Part shown: positions 34,827-43,341 of the stretch, one piece after another
Position numbering within the stretch: position 1 is the first letter of the stretch
How the letters are laid out: each line of letters starts with the position of its first letter
NCBI RefSeq assembly: GCF_900187985.1
Contig: NZ_FZOA01000005.1
Location: 62,001 to 126,000 of the forward strand
Length of the DNA: 64,000 bases
Source: Methylobacillus rhizosphaerae
Lineage (GTDB): Bacteria; Pseudomonadota; Gammaproteobacteria; Burkholderiales; Methylophilaceae
Direction: 5' to 3'
The notes under the pieces: generated by a model
Told to the model about the DNA's origin: nothing
Seen by the model: only the letters and a program-made list of their open reading frames with translations
Databases searched by the model: none
Translations under genes and position numbers: made by a program

Positions 34827-36539
34827 GTGACGATACACAATCCTTCCCTCATACTGAAGAAAGCCTTAATGGGCCTTGCGCCACATTATCGCAAGGTGGC
34901 TTTCTTCGGTTTTTTTACCAACCTGATGGTGTTGGCTCCCTCCTGGTATATGCTGGAAGTGTATGACCGGGTGATTTTCAGCCGCAATACCAATACGCTG
35001 CTGATGCTGACCGTGATGGTGGTGTTTATTTACCTGATTATGGAAAGCCTGGAACGGGTGCGCCGCAGTATGTTGCAGCAATCCGCCGCCGAGCTTGACC
35101 AATCCCTGAATTCCAAGTTATTCAACGCTGCCTTTGCCGCCCGGCTTAATGCCGCTGATTTCCCGGCGCAGCGTGTGTTTACCGATTATCGCAGCCTGCG
35201 GGAGATGCTAGCCTCCCCTGCCCTGATCGGCATGATGGATATTCCGTTTATCCTGATTTTCATTATTGCGATTTTCCTGATTCATAGCAGCCTGGGTTAC
35301 CTGACATTAGGTGGATTGGTGATCCAGACTGTTATTGCCAGCCTGAACCAGATGCGGGTGCAGCCTGCGTTGCAGGAGGCTAACCAGCATGCGCTGGCTG
35401 CCCAGCGTTATTTTGGCAATATCCAGCAATATGCCGAAGTGGTACGGGCCATGGGCATGCAGGCTGCACTGGAAACCCGCTGGCAGGACAAGCAGCAGGG
35501 TTTTCTTGACCACCAGGCGCAGGCTTCGGAAATTGCAGGCAAATATGCAGCTTATTCCAAGTTTCTGCAGATTACGCAGACGTCCATGGTGCTGGGTCTG
35601 GGCTGTTATCTTGCCATCAACCAGTCGCTGGTCAATGGCGCTGCGATGATGATTGTGGCTTCCATCCTGGCGGCACGCGTGCTTGCACCTTTCAGCCAGT
35701 TTATTGCGCAGTGGCGCAACCTTGCCAATGCATTGCAGGCTTATGAGCGCCTGAGCGATTTGCTGGAGCAGCACCCTGCTGCGCAGCCGGGCATGGAACT
35801 GCCTGCCCCGAGCGGACAGATCACGGTGGAAAACCTGAGTTATGCGCTTGCTGACAATCCACGTGAGCCTTTGCTGCGCAATATGCAGTTTCGTGTGGCA
35901 CCGGGGGAAGTGCTGCTGGTGACCGGGCCTTCCGCTTCCGGCAAAACCACCCTGTCAAAAGCGCTTGTGGGCCTGTTGCAGCCCAGCACGGGCAAAGTGC
36001 GGCTGGATGGCGTGGATGTGTACCAGTGGGACAAGGAAGAACTGGGGCAGCACCTGGGCTATCTGCCACAGGAGATTGAATTGCTGGATGGCACGATTGC
36101 GGAAAATATCTGCCGCTTCGGGACACCGGATGTCGAGCAACTCCAGGCCGTGATTGAGCTGCTGAAACTGCAAGCATGGATATCCACGCTGCCAGATGGG
36201 CTTGAAACCCGTATCGGGCATGAAGGCCACCTGCTTTCCGGCGGTCGCAGGCAACTGGTCGGGCTGGCACGCGCACTTTATGGCAAACCGGCGATTGTGG
36301 TGCTGGACGAGCCGAATGCGAATCTGGATGAAGCCAGCGAACAACGCTTGCAGCAGGCTGTGTATCAGCTCAAGACACAAAACACTACCTTCGTCATTAT
36401 CAGCCACCTGCAAGGCATCAAGGAAATTGCCGACACCATGATGGTGATGTCGAAAGGCCAGATATTGCGCTATGGCAAGCCGGATGAAGTCATTGCTTCA
36501 TTGCAACAGGCAAGCAAGGAAGCCAGGAGGAAGGTGTGA
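34827..36539 (+). CDS. Type I secretion ABC transporter/permease (PrtD family), first copy
   Basis: An inner membrane exporter of 570 residues. A reading from TTG 34794 would start inside the terminator; GTG 34827 with AGGAA upstream gives the usual PrtD length. The transmembrane part opens with FFTNLMVLAPSWYMLEVYDRV, typical of PrtD/LapB-less type I transporters without a C39 peptidase domain. The ATPase has Walker A GPSASGKTT, signature LSGGRRQ and Walker B VVLDEP. It is followed by a repeat-filled frame and then a second ABC protein. Confidence 0.92.
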   Translation: MTIHNPSLILKKALMGLAPHYRKVAFFGFFTNLMVLAPSWYMLEVYDRVIFSRNTNTLLMLTVMVVFIYLIMESLERVRRSMLQQSAAELDQSLNSKLFNAAFAARLNAADFPAQRVFTDYRSLREMLASPALIGMMDIPFILIFIIAIFLIHSSLGYLTLGGLVIQTVIASLNQMRVQPALQEANQHALAAQRYFGNIQQYAEVVRAMGMQAALETRWQDKQQGFLDHQAQASEIAGKYAAYSKFLQITQTSMVLGLGCYLAINQSLVNGAAMMIVASILAARVLAPFSQFIAQWRNLANALQAYERLSDLLEQHPAAQPGMELPAPSGQITVENLSYALADNPREPLLRNMQFRVAPGEVLLVTGPSASGKTTLSKALVGLLQPSTGKVRLDGVDVYQWDKEELGQHLGYLPQEIELLDGTIAENICRFGTPDVEQLQAVIELLKLQAWISTLPDGLETRIGHEGHLLSGGRRQLVGLARALYGKPAIVVLDEPNANLDEASEQRLQQAVYQLKTQNTTFVIISHLQGIKEIADTMMVMSKGQILRYGKPDEVIASLQQASKEARRKV

Positions 36540-37447
36540 TGGGGATGATGAATCAGGTGGATATATTGAGCCGAACCCGTTATGACAGCGCCATATTGCC
36601 ACGCCGCCTTTCGCTTGCCAGCGAGTTACTTTCCTTTGCTTCGCCAAAGCAAAGTAACCAAAGTAAAAGCGACCCCGATTGCCTGGCCGGGAACGTGTTC
36701 CCGGTTCCCTGCGGTGCTCGCTTTGTCCGGGCACTGGCTGAACTCGCTACGCTCAAACAGACGCCAGCGCTTGATCCGGCCCAACCTGCGCTACTCGGCG
36801 CAGTCAGACGGGGGGAAGGTCAAGGGCGGTGTGGAGGGAAGCAATTAAGGTTGCTTCCACTTCCTCTGTCATTCCGGGTTGTGAGCCGAAATCTTGTGGC
36901 GCTCAGCCGTAGGCTGTTGGGCGAAATGTTAGATCAAGTTTGTGGTGACAACGGTTTGTTGGGACCGGGGCATTCTGTATCACTTGCTCAATCACGTCGT
37001 TCCAGTCCTGAGTCAGAATCTTTGTTCGCGGAGAAAGGCAATCGCCATCCTCTGATCCCAATCCGATATTCCAGTGCCACATTGCCGCGTCGCTTTTCGC
37101 TTGTCAGCAAGTTACTTTCCTTTGTTTCGCCAAAGCAAAGTAACCAAGGTAAAGGCGCTCCCGATTGCCTGGCCGGGAACGTGTTCCCGGTTCCCTGTAT
37201 TGCTCGCTTTGTCCAGGCACTAGCTGAACTCGCGTCGCTCAGACAGACGCCAGTGCTTGATCCGGCCAAACCTGCGCTACTCGGCGTAGCCAGACGGGGG
37301 GAAGGTCAAGGGCTGTGCCGTAGGTTGTTGGATGAGATATCAGATCAAGTTTGTGGTGACGCCCTACTCTTGTCATTCCAGACCTTGACCATTAATGCTT
37401 TTGTTCCGGTCTTGAGCCGGGACGGCAGTGTGTGGAGGTTGGCATGA
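36539..37447 (+). CDS. Repeat-derived open frame bridging the two ABC genes
   Basis: A 302-codon frame starts at an ATG with AGGAGG eight bases upstream, overlapping the stop of the first ABC gene, and ends with TGA in an ATGA overlap with the second ABC start. It is made almost wholly of two copies of an intergenic repeat; its product shows no domain, no signal peptide and no recognised family. It is probably not a functional protein, but translation through it may keep ribosomes coupled between the two ABC genes. Confidence 0.3.
   Translation: MGMMNQVDILSRTRYDSAILPRRLSLASELLSFASPKQSNQSKSDPDCLAGNVFPVPCGARFVRALAELATLKQTPALDPAQPALLGAVRRGEGQGRCGGKQLRLLPLPLSFRVVSRNLVALSRRLLGEMLDQVCGDNGLLGPGHSVSLAQSRRSSPESESLFAEKGNRHPLIPIRYSSATLPRRFSLVSKLLSFVSPKQSNQGKGAPDCLAGNVFPVPCIARFVQALAELASLRQTPVLDPAKPALLGVARRGEGQGLCRRLLDEISDQVCGDALLLSFQTLTINAFVPVLSRDGSVWRLA
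36586..36949. repeat. Interspersed repeat, copy A
   Basis: First of two similar units. It contains the hairpin GTTACTTT (36625-36632) with AAAGTAAC (36651-36658), inner CTTTG/CAAAG, and the palindrome CCGGGAAC-GT-GTTCCCGG at 36687-36704. Unlike copy B it has an extra stretch of about 75 bp before its last 45 bp. Elements starting with this SELLSF...KQSNQ-encoding hairpin are widely scattered in proteobacterial genomes. Confidence 0.85.
37072..37360. repeat. Interspersed repeat, copy B
   Basis: Second unit, roughly 85 percent identical to copy A by eye, same orientation, with the same hairpin and CCGGGAAC palindrome and the same tail ending GATCAAGTTTGTGGTGAC. The stretch 36996-37068 just before it resembles the intergenic repeat at 26989-27064. 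Confidence 0.85.
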
Positions 37448-39159
37448 AAAGCGTGCTTCCTTCTTCATTGCGAGGCTATCTGGCGTTGTTCAAGCCGGAG
37501 GTGCGGGCGATTGCGGTGTTCAGCATGGTGACGAATGTGTTGATGCTGGCCCCTACTCTTTACTTGTTGCAGTTGTATGACCGGGTGATGCTGAGCCGTA
37601 GTGAGATGACGTTGCTGGCGGTGACGTTGATTACGGTGTTCCTGTTCATGGTGATGGCGTTTGCTGATTGGGTACGTTCCCTGGTGGCGATCAGGGCCGG
37701 AGTGCGTTTTGACCGGCAGCTGACAAGCCGCCTGTTTGCGCTGGGCTTGACGAAAACCGGGCCGGCGTTTGAGGGTGCGCAGCAGGCTATGCAGGATTTG
37801 ACGTTTATCCGCCAGTTTGTCACCAGCAATGGGTTGTTCGCTTTCTTCGACTTGCCATGGACACTGCTTTATATCGCGGTGCTGTTTATTCTCAGCCCGG
37901 TGTTGGGGATGCTGGCGGTTGTGCTGTGTGTGGTGCAGTTTGGGCTGGCCTTGTGGAGCCAGCGTTCCAGCACGCCGGTGATCAAGCAGGTGGCAGAGGC
38001 ACGCCAGCATGGGATGCAGTTCCTGAACAGTAAGTTGCGTAATATCGAAACACTGCATGTGCTTGGCATGCTGCCGCAACTGCGGCAGCGCTGGCTGGCT
38101 GTGCAATCGCGCTGGCATGCGCTTGAAGCGGTGGCTGGTCAGGTACAGAGCCGCCACCAGCAGATCAACAAGTTTGCGCGCTATACCATGCAATCCGGCA
38201 TGTTGGGTGTAGCGGCTTTGCTGGCGATCAAGGGAGACATTTCCATTGGTGCCATGATTGCTTCCAATGTGCTGATTGCCCGCGCTTTGCAGCCATTTGA
38301 CGTGATTGTGAGCACCTGGAAGCAGTTTGTGCAGGCCAGGGAATCTGCCGGGAATATCGACCAGATGTTAGCGGCAGCGCAGGAATCGGAACCTGTTGCA
38401 GCGGCGGACCAATTTAAGGGTGTGGTTCCTGCTTCTGTCACGCTGACCCTGGACCAGGTGAAAGTATCAGGAAACAAGGGGCAGGCATTATTGCAGCCGT
38501 TGAGCCTGAAAATTTTCCCAGGGGAAATTCTGGGGGTGCTGGGTGCATCTGGCTCTGGCAAGACTACGCTGGTGCGTTGCCTGGTGAATGTATGTGATGG
38601 TCGCCAGGGCGATATCCTGGTGAATGAGGTGCCGCTGGAGCAGATTCCTGCGGAAACATATGCTACTTCTGTGGGCTACCTGCCGCAGGAAGTGGCGTTG
38701 CTGGAAGGCAGTATTGCCGAGAATATTGCCCGTTTCACACAACCGATTCCCGAAAAAGTGATCCAGGCGGCACAGGCCGCGGGCATTCATGAGGCTATCC
38801 TGCGCCTGCCCAGGGGTTATGACACCAGGATTACTCCCGAAGCGCCAGTGCTGTCAGGCGGGCAGCGCCAACTGGTGGGACTGGCGCGCGCCATTTACCA
38901 GCAGCCGGGCCTGATTGTGCTGGATGAGCCGAATTCACATCTCGATGACCAAGGCGAGGCCAGCTTGATTACTGCCCTGCTCCTGTTGAAGAACCTGGGC
39001 AAGACTATCGTGATCGTTTCGCATCGCACACATATTCTCAAGATTACTGACAAGTTACTGGTGCTGGATCAGGGCGCTGTGGCCTGCCACGGTTTCCGCG
39101 ACCAGGTGCTGGCGACACTGAAACGCACCAGGCAGGCGCAGGCAAGCAAGGTGGCATAA
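37444..39159 (+). CDS. Type I secretion ABC transporter/permease (PrtD family), second copy
   Basis: A 571-residue paralogue of the ABC protein at 34827; ATG 37444 is chosen for GGAGG upstream. The N-terminus MVTNVLMLAPTLYLLQLYDRVMLSR is again PrtD-like. Walker A GASGSGKTT, signature LSGGQRQ and Walker B IVLDEP are intact. Two adjacent, complete, clearly different PrtD-type proteins suggest a heterodimeric exporter or separate exporters sharing one adaptor and channel. The adaptor gene starts 12 bp downstream. Confidence 0.93.
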   Translation: MKSVLPSSLRGYLALFKPEVRAIAVFSMVTNVLMLAPTLYLLQLYDRVMLSRSEMTLLAVTLITVFLFMVMAFADWVRSLVAIRAGVRFDRQLTSRLFALGLTKTGPAFEGAQQAMQDLTFIRQFVTSNGLFAFFDLPWTLLYIAVLFILSPVLGMLAVVLCVVQFGLALWSQRSSTPVIKQVAEARQHGMQFLNSKLRNIETLHVLGMLPQLRQRWLAVQSRWHALEAVAGQVQSRHQQINKFARYTMQSGMLGVAALLAIKGDISIGAMIASNVLIARALQPFDVIVSTWKQFVQARESAGNIDQMLAAAQESEPVAAADQFKGVVPASVTLTLDQVKVSGNKGQALLQPLSLKIFPGEILGVLGASGSGKTTLVRCLVNVCDGRQGDILVNEVPLEQIPAETYATSVGYLPQEVALLEGSIAENIARFTQPIPEKVIQAAQAAGIHEAILRLPRGYDTRITPEAPVLSGGQRQLVGLARAIYQQPGLIVLDEPNSHLDDQGEASLITALLLLKNLGKTIVIVSHRTHILKITDKLLVLDQGAVACHGFRDQVLATLKRTRQAQASKVA

Positions 39160-39170
39160 GGAAGAAACGC

Positions 39171-40520
39171 ATGAATTTACCTGTAGAAACGGCATTGCTG
39201 GACACTGCCAAACGTGAAAATGCCCAAGAGCATACCCATGGGGCAACCCGGGTCGGGCTGGGAATTCTCCTGCTGGGGTTTGGCGGCTTCCTGGCCTGGG
39301 CGGCATTCGCACCGCTGGATGAAGGTGTGCCGACTGATGGCGTGGTGACGGTCGAGGGCAGGCACAAGACTGTGCAGCACCCGACTGGTGGGATTATCAA
39401 GCAGCTGCTGGTGCGTGACGGGCAGACGGTGCAGGCTGGCGATGTGTTGTTCACGCTGGATGAAACTGCCAGCAAGGCGCGGTTTGATGAAGTCAGGCAG
39501 CGTTATATGGGCCTATTGGCGCAGGAAAGCCGCCTGATGGCAGAGAAAGCTGGTGCTGCCAGCATCCATTTTGATCATGCCCTGCTTGAGCAGCAAAGCG
39601 ATCCTTATATCCAGCAGCTGATGCTGAACCAATCGCAGTTGCTGCGCGCCCGGCAGCAGGCTTTCCGTGCGGATGTGGAGGCAATGCGCGAATCCATCCA
39701 GGGCCAGGAGGCGTTGATCGAGGGTTACCAGGGTGTATCAGGCAGTTACCAGGCACAGCTGGAGCTGCTCACGCAGCAGCTTGACGGCATCAGGCAGCTG
39801 GTGAGTGAGGGTTATGCCCCGCGCAACCAGCAGAATGAGCTTGAGCAGAAACTGGCGCAGACCCACGGCTTGATTGCCAGCAACAACTCCAGCATCCTGC
39901 GCAGCCGCAAGGCGATTCTTGAATTGCAACAACGCATCACCGCGCGTGAGCAGACCGAGAAAAAAGAGATTGATACCGAGATGGCGCAGGTGAAGCTGGC
40001 GGTGCAGGCCGATGCGGAGAAATACAAACCCTTGTGGGATGAACTGCAGAGAATCCGCGTGACTGCACCAGTGGGCGGACAGGTGGTGGGTCTGCAGGTG
40101 CATACCATAGGTGCAGTGATCCAGCCCGGACAGAAAATCATGGACATTGTGCCGGTGGATGAACCGCTGATTCTTGACGCCCGCATTCCACCGCACCTGA
40201 TCGACAAGATTCATGTTGAGCAGGATGCTGATGTGCGTTTTTCCAGTTTTTCCAATACGCCGCAGCTCTTGCTGGAAGGCAAGGTCAAGACGGTTTCCAG
40301 TGATTTGCTGACTGACCCAGCCAATGGCGGACAAGCGCCTGTCAGTTATTACCTGGCGCGTGTCACCATCACCGAGGATGGTATGCAGAAGCTGGGCAAC
40401 CGCCGCTTGCAGCCCGGCATGCCGGTGCAGGTGGTGATTCGTACGGGTGAGCGTACCCTGCTCACCTACCTGATGCATCCGCTGGTCAAGCGCATCGCTG
40501 CTTCGATGAAGGAAGAGTGA
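39171..40520 (+). CDS. Type I secretion membrane fusion protein (HlyD/PrtE family)
   Basis: A 449-residue adaptor with one N-terminal transmembrane helix (about residues 28-48, ILLLGFGGFLAWAAFAPL), a lipoyl half-motif (KTVQHPTGGIIKQLLVRDGQTV), long alpha-helical hairpin (about 110-285) and the C-terminal beta domain with VTAPVGGQVVGLQVHT. It links the ABC protein(s) to the TolC-type channel encoded next, 10 bp downstream. Confidence 0.94.
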   Translation: MNLPVETALLDTAKRENAQEHTHGATRVGLGILLLGFGGFLAWAAFAPLDEGVPTDGVVTVEGRHKTVQHPTGGIIKQLLVRDGQTVQAGDVLFTLDETASKARFDEVRQRYMGLLAQESRLMAEKAGAASIHFDHALLEQQSDPYIQQLMLNQSQLLRARQQAFRADVEAMRESIQGQEALIEGYQGVSGSYQAQLELLTQQLDGIRQLVSEGYAPRNQQNELEQKLAQTHGLIASNNSSILRSRKAILELQQRITAREQTEKKEIDTEMAQVKLAVQADAEKYKPLWDELQRIRVTAPVGGQVVGLQVHTIGAVIQPGQKIMDIVPVDEPLILDARIPPHLIDKIHVEQDADVRFSSFSNTPQLLLEGKVKTVSSDLLTDPANGGQAPVSYYLARVTITEDGMQKLGNRRLQPGMPVQVVIRTGERTLLTYLMHPLVKRIAASMKEE

Positions 40521-40529
40521 GGAAGCCAA

Positions 40530-41885
40530 ATGAACAAATATGGTTACCGCACACTATTGCGCCATGTCATCTGTGGCGGGTTGCTGGTCAGCGCCAGCCT
40601 GCCTTTGCAGGCGGCAGAAACCCTGCTCAGCTTGTATGAAAAAGCGTTGCAGTACGATGCCCAGTACAAGGCTGCCGAAGCGATGACTGACGCAGAGCGC
40701 GAGGAAATCAACAAGAGCCGCGCCCTGTTCATGCCACGGGTGCAGTTTGGCGCCAGTGTGGGCCACGGTGTGACAGACCGCACGACGCAAACCAACCCTG
40801 GTTCCGTGAATACGCATCTCAACTACGATATCCATAACTACGCACTGAGCCTGCGGCAGCCGCTGTTCAATAAAGAAAGCATTGCCACCTATCGTGGCGC
40901 GGAAGCCAGCATACAGAGTAAGGAAGCCTTGTTGCTGAAGGAAAATGCCACGCTGATCAGCCGTATTGCAGGCAGTTATTTTGAAGCCTTGTATGCGCAG
41001 GAAAAGGTTGAAGTGTTGCGCAGCAATATCGAGGCCACGACCCAGCAACGCGACCAGGCGCAGCAGCGTTACGACCATGGCGAAGGCACCATCACTGAAA
41101 TCAATGAGGCGCAGGCCAATCTGGAGCTGGCGCAGGCGGAATTGATTACCACGGAAAATTCGCTGGCTGCGTTCAAACAGACCCTGGGCAATATGACAGG
41201 TATCACGGTAGACGAGATTGCGCCGTTGGCGGCAGAGCAACTACCTGCCAGTGTGCCGGATTCGGACGACATGGAGTTCTGGCTGCAGCAGGCATTGAGC
41301 AACAATCCTGAAATCACGGCGGCACGCTTGTCTGTCGAGGTGGCGCGGCAGAATGTGGAAAAAAAGCGTGCCGGGCACTTCCCTACCCTTGACCTGGTTG
41401 GCGTGCGTTCCTATAGCGAAAATGACAGCAATAACACGCTGGGATCGCGGTTCGATACTACAACGCTGGCGTTGCAGTTCAACATGCCGCTGTTTTCCGG
41501 CGGTTTTACCAGCGCCAGTGTGCGGCAGGCATACAAGCAGGTGGATGCTGCGGAAGAGCAGCTCAACTACCGCACACGCGATATTGAGGCCAATACGCGG
41601 AAATACCTAAAAAGCATACGCAGCGGCATACAGGCCATGTCTGCCTACCGCCAGGCGGTGAAGTCCAGCGAGATTGCGCTGGAAGGCACGCAAAAAGGCT
41701 TCAGTGCCGGGACACGCACCAATATCGAGGTGTTGAATGCCCAGCAGAAGCTATCCCGCAGCCGCCTGGAGTTGAGCCGCGTCCAGTATGTGCTGCTCAA
41801 CGATATCATCAACCTCAGGCAGGCAGCAGGCATGCTCAACGAAGCCCAGCTGCAGGCTCTGAACCAGTATTTCCAGACGGATTGA
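40530..41885 (+). CDS. TolC-family outer membrane channel of the type I system
   Basis: A 451-residue outer membrane factor with signal peptide (cleavage after LQA) and the internal TolC repeat (LYEKALQYDAQYKAAEA...). Similar to PrtF/TolC rather than the lipid-anchored NodT group. It completes the type I apparatus. The next gene starts at once after its stop. Confidence 0.93.
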   Translation: MNKYGYRTLLRHVICGGLLVSASLPLQAAETLLSLYEKALQYDAQYKAAEAMTDAEREEINKSRALFMPRVQFGASVGHGVTDRTTQTNPGSVNTHLNYDIHNYALSLRQPLFNKESIATYRGAEASIQSKEALLLKENATLISRIAGSYFEALYAQEKVEVLRSNIEATTQQRDQAQQRYDHGEGTITEINEAQANLELAQAELITTENSLAAFKQTLGNMTGITVDEIAPLAAEQLPASVPDSDDMEFWLQQALSNNPEITAARLSVEVARQNVEKKRAGHFPTLDLVGVRSYSENDSNNTLGSRFDTTTLALQFNMPLFSGGFTSASVRQAYKQVDAAEEQLNYRTRDIEANTRKYLKSIRSGIQAMSAYRQAVKSSEIALEGTQKGFSAGTRTNIEVLNAQQKLSRSRLELSRVQYVLLNDIINLRQAAGMLNEAQLQALNQYFQTD

Positions 41886-41886
41886 T

Positions 41887-42834
41887 ATGCTGAAACTCGC
41901 TGCTTTTTCCACATCCGCGCCGAGTATCAGGCACAAGCTGCGTGCCGGGCTGGGCATCGTGGGAATGTGCGCCCTGGCTGCGCATGCTGCCGGTTTTGAG
42001 CCATTGCCCGCCTCTGGCGTGAAGCTGGAAAACGGTGACAGTGCTTATATGCTGTGCAATGCCAGTGGCAAGTTTGACCCTGCCAGCCGCTATGGGATTC
42101 CAAGCAAGCCAACTCCTGATAGCCATAATACCTGCGCGCTATTTACCGCGAACGGGATTGTTGCGCCATTGCCTAGCTTCACCCTGGTCAGGCATGCCAG
42201 CCGCCAGGTGGTGATGAACCATGCACTGACCGGGAATACAGACAAGAAGGTTGCCAGCGTGACTGACCTGGTCTGGCGCAACGCTGAGGCTGGCGAGTGC
42301 ATTTTCGGCACGCAGGTGCTGACGCTTTCCAGTGCAGATGCAGATTACAACACACAGACACCCGGCAAGCAGTTCCTGCGCGTTACGGATATTGCCAGAG
42401 GTGGGTTTGCCGGACAGGACATTGCCGTGGCCTATGCTGTCCATGCCTCGAAAGCTGACCCGATTTACCGCGTCGGGCGTAGTTTTACTTCTGTGCAATA
42501 TTACAAACGTAGTGGCTACCAGCGCCAGCCGTTGATCGAGTCTGCATTTACCGGCGCAATCAATGGAGTGGAAACAGCAAAGTCCGCACTGCCTGCCGCC
42601 GCACAGCAATCGGCAGCGCTGAATGACAACTGGGTCGATTTCACGACGCTGGTCGGGCTGCCGAAGCGCCCTGCCTCACCCATGACTTATATAAAAACCC
42701 GCTGCGAACAGGATGCCATTGTGGAACTGGATGATGCCATCCGCCTGCGTCAGACGGCTGCCCCTTTTATTGAACTCAGTGTGCCGGGATTTGCATTGCC
42801 CGGAGCCACGCTGGACGTTACATCACAACCCTGA
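41887..42834 (+). CDS. Sec-exported protein of unknown family, paralogue 2
   Basis: A 315-residue secreted or periplasmic protein, paralogue of the gene product at 31463. The signal peptide is preceded by a longer charged N-terminus (cleavage near AHA). It keeps the four shared cysteines, DIARGGFAG, FTSVQ, AAQQSAALNDNWVDFTT and the terminal VPGF block. It follows the type I channel gene immediately and is 10 bp before gspG, so it sits on the joint between the two secretion systems and is the best candidate for a type II secretion substrate here. Family not recognised. Confidence 0.87.
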   Translation: MLKLAAFSTSAPSIRHKLRAGLGIVGMCALAAHAAGFEPLPASGVKLENGDSAYMLCNASGKFDPASRYGIPSKPTPDSHNTCALFTANGIVAPLPSFTLVRHASRQVVMNHALTGNTDKKVASVTDLVWRNAEAGECIFGTQVLTLSSADADYNTQTPGKQFLRVTDIARGGFAGQDIAVAYAVHASKADPIYRVGRSFTSVQYYKRSGYQRQPLIESAFTGAINGVETAKSALPAAAQQSAALNDNWVDFTTLVGLPKRPASPMTYIKTRCEQDAIVELDDAIRLRQTAAPFIELSVPGFALPGATLDVTSQP

Positions 42835-42844
42835 GGAGATATCC

Positions 42845-43315
42845 ATGTCCATTTTTATGCCTAGAACCACCGTATCCACATCTCCTGCCCCTCACCTACC
42901 GCGCAAGCTGCGCAGGAATGCAGGTTTTACCCTGCTGGAGTTGCTGGTTGTCATGGTAATCATTGGCCTGCTGGCCGGTTATGTCGGCCCCAAGTATTTT
43001 GCCCAGATTGGCAAATCGGAAGTGAAAACTGCCAAGGCGCAGATTGATGCATTGGGGAAGGCGCTGGATCAATACCGGCTGGATACCGGGCACTACCCGG
43101 CTACGGAACAGGGATTGCAGGCGCTGAATATTGCGCCTGCAGACGAGCCGAACTGGCAAGGCCCTTACCTGCAGAAAACCCTGCCGCAGGATCCTTGGAG
43201 CAAACCTTATCAATATGTCTCTCCCGGCGAGCATGGCGATTATGACTTGTGGTCGTTTGGCAAGGATGGTCAGCCCGGCGGTACTGCCGAGTCGGCAGAT
43301 ATCGTGAGCTGGTAG
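42845..43315 (+). CDS. gspG: Major pseudopilin GspG
   Basis: A 156-residue prepilin-like protein; ATG 42845 with GAGGAGAT upstream. A long leader (about 30 residues, basic) ends at G in front of FTLLELLVVMVIIGLL, the class III prepilin cleavage site with Glu at +5. The globular domain has the GspG pattern TGHYPATEQGLQAL and ends with the Ca-site region (DYDLWSFGKDGQPGG). It would polymerise into the pseudopilus. First gene of the type II block. Confidence 0.93.
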   Translation: MSIFMPRTTVSTSPAPHLPRKLRRNAGFTLLELLVVMVIIGLLAGYVGPKYFAQIGKSEVKTAKAQIDALGKALDQYRLDTGHYPATEQGLQALNIAPADEPNWQGPYLQKTLPQDPWSKPYQYVSPGEHGDYDLWSFGKDGQPGGTAESADIVSW

Positions 43316-43341
43316 CCATCAACGGGGGGAGCAACACGCTC

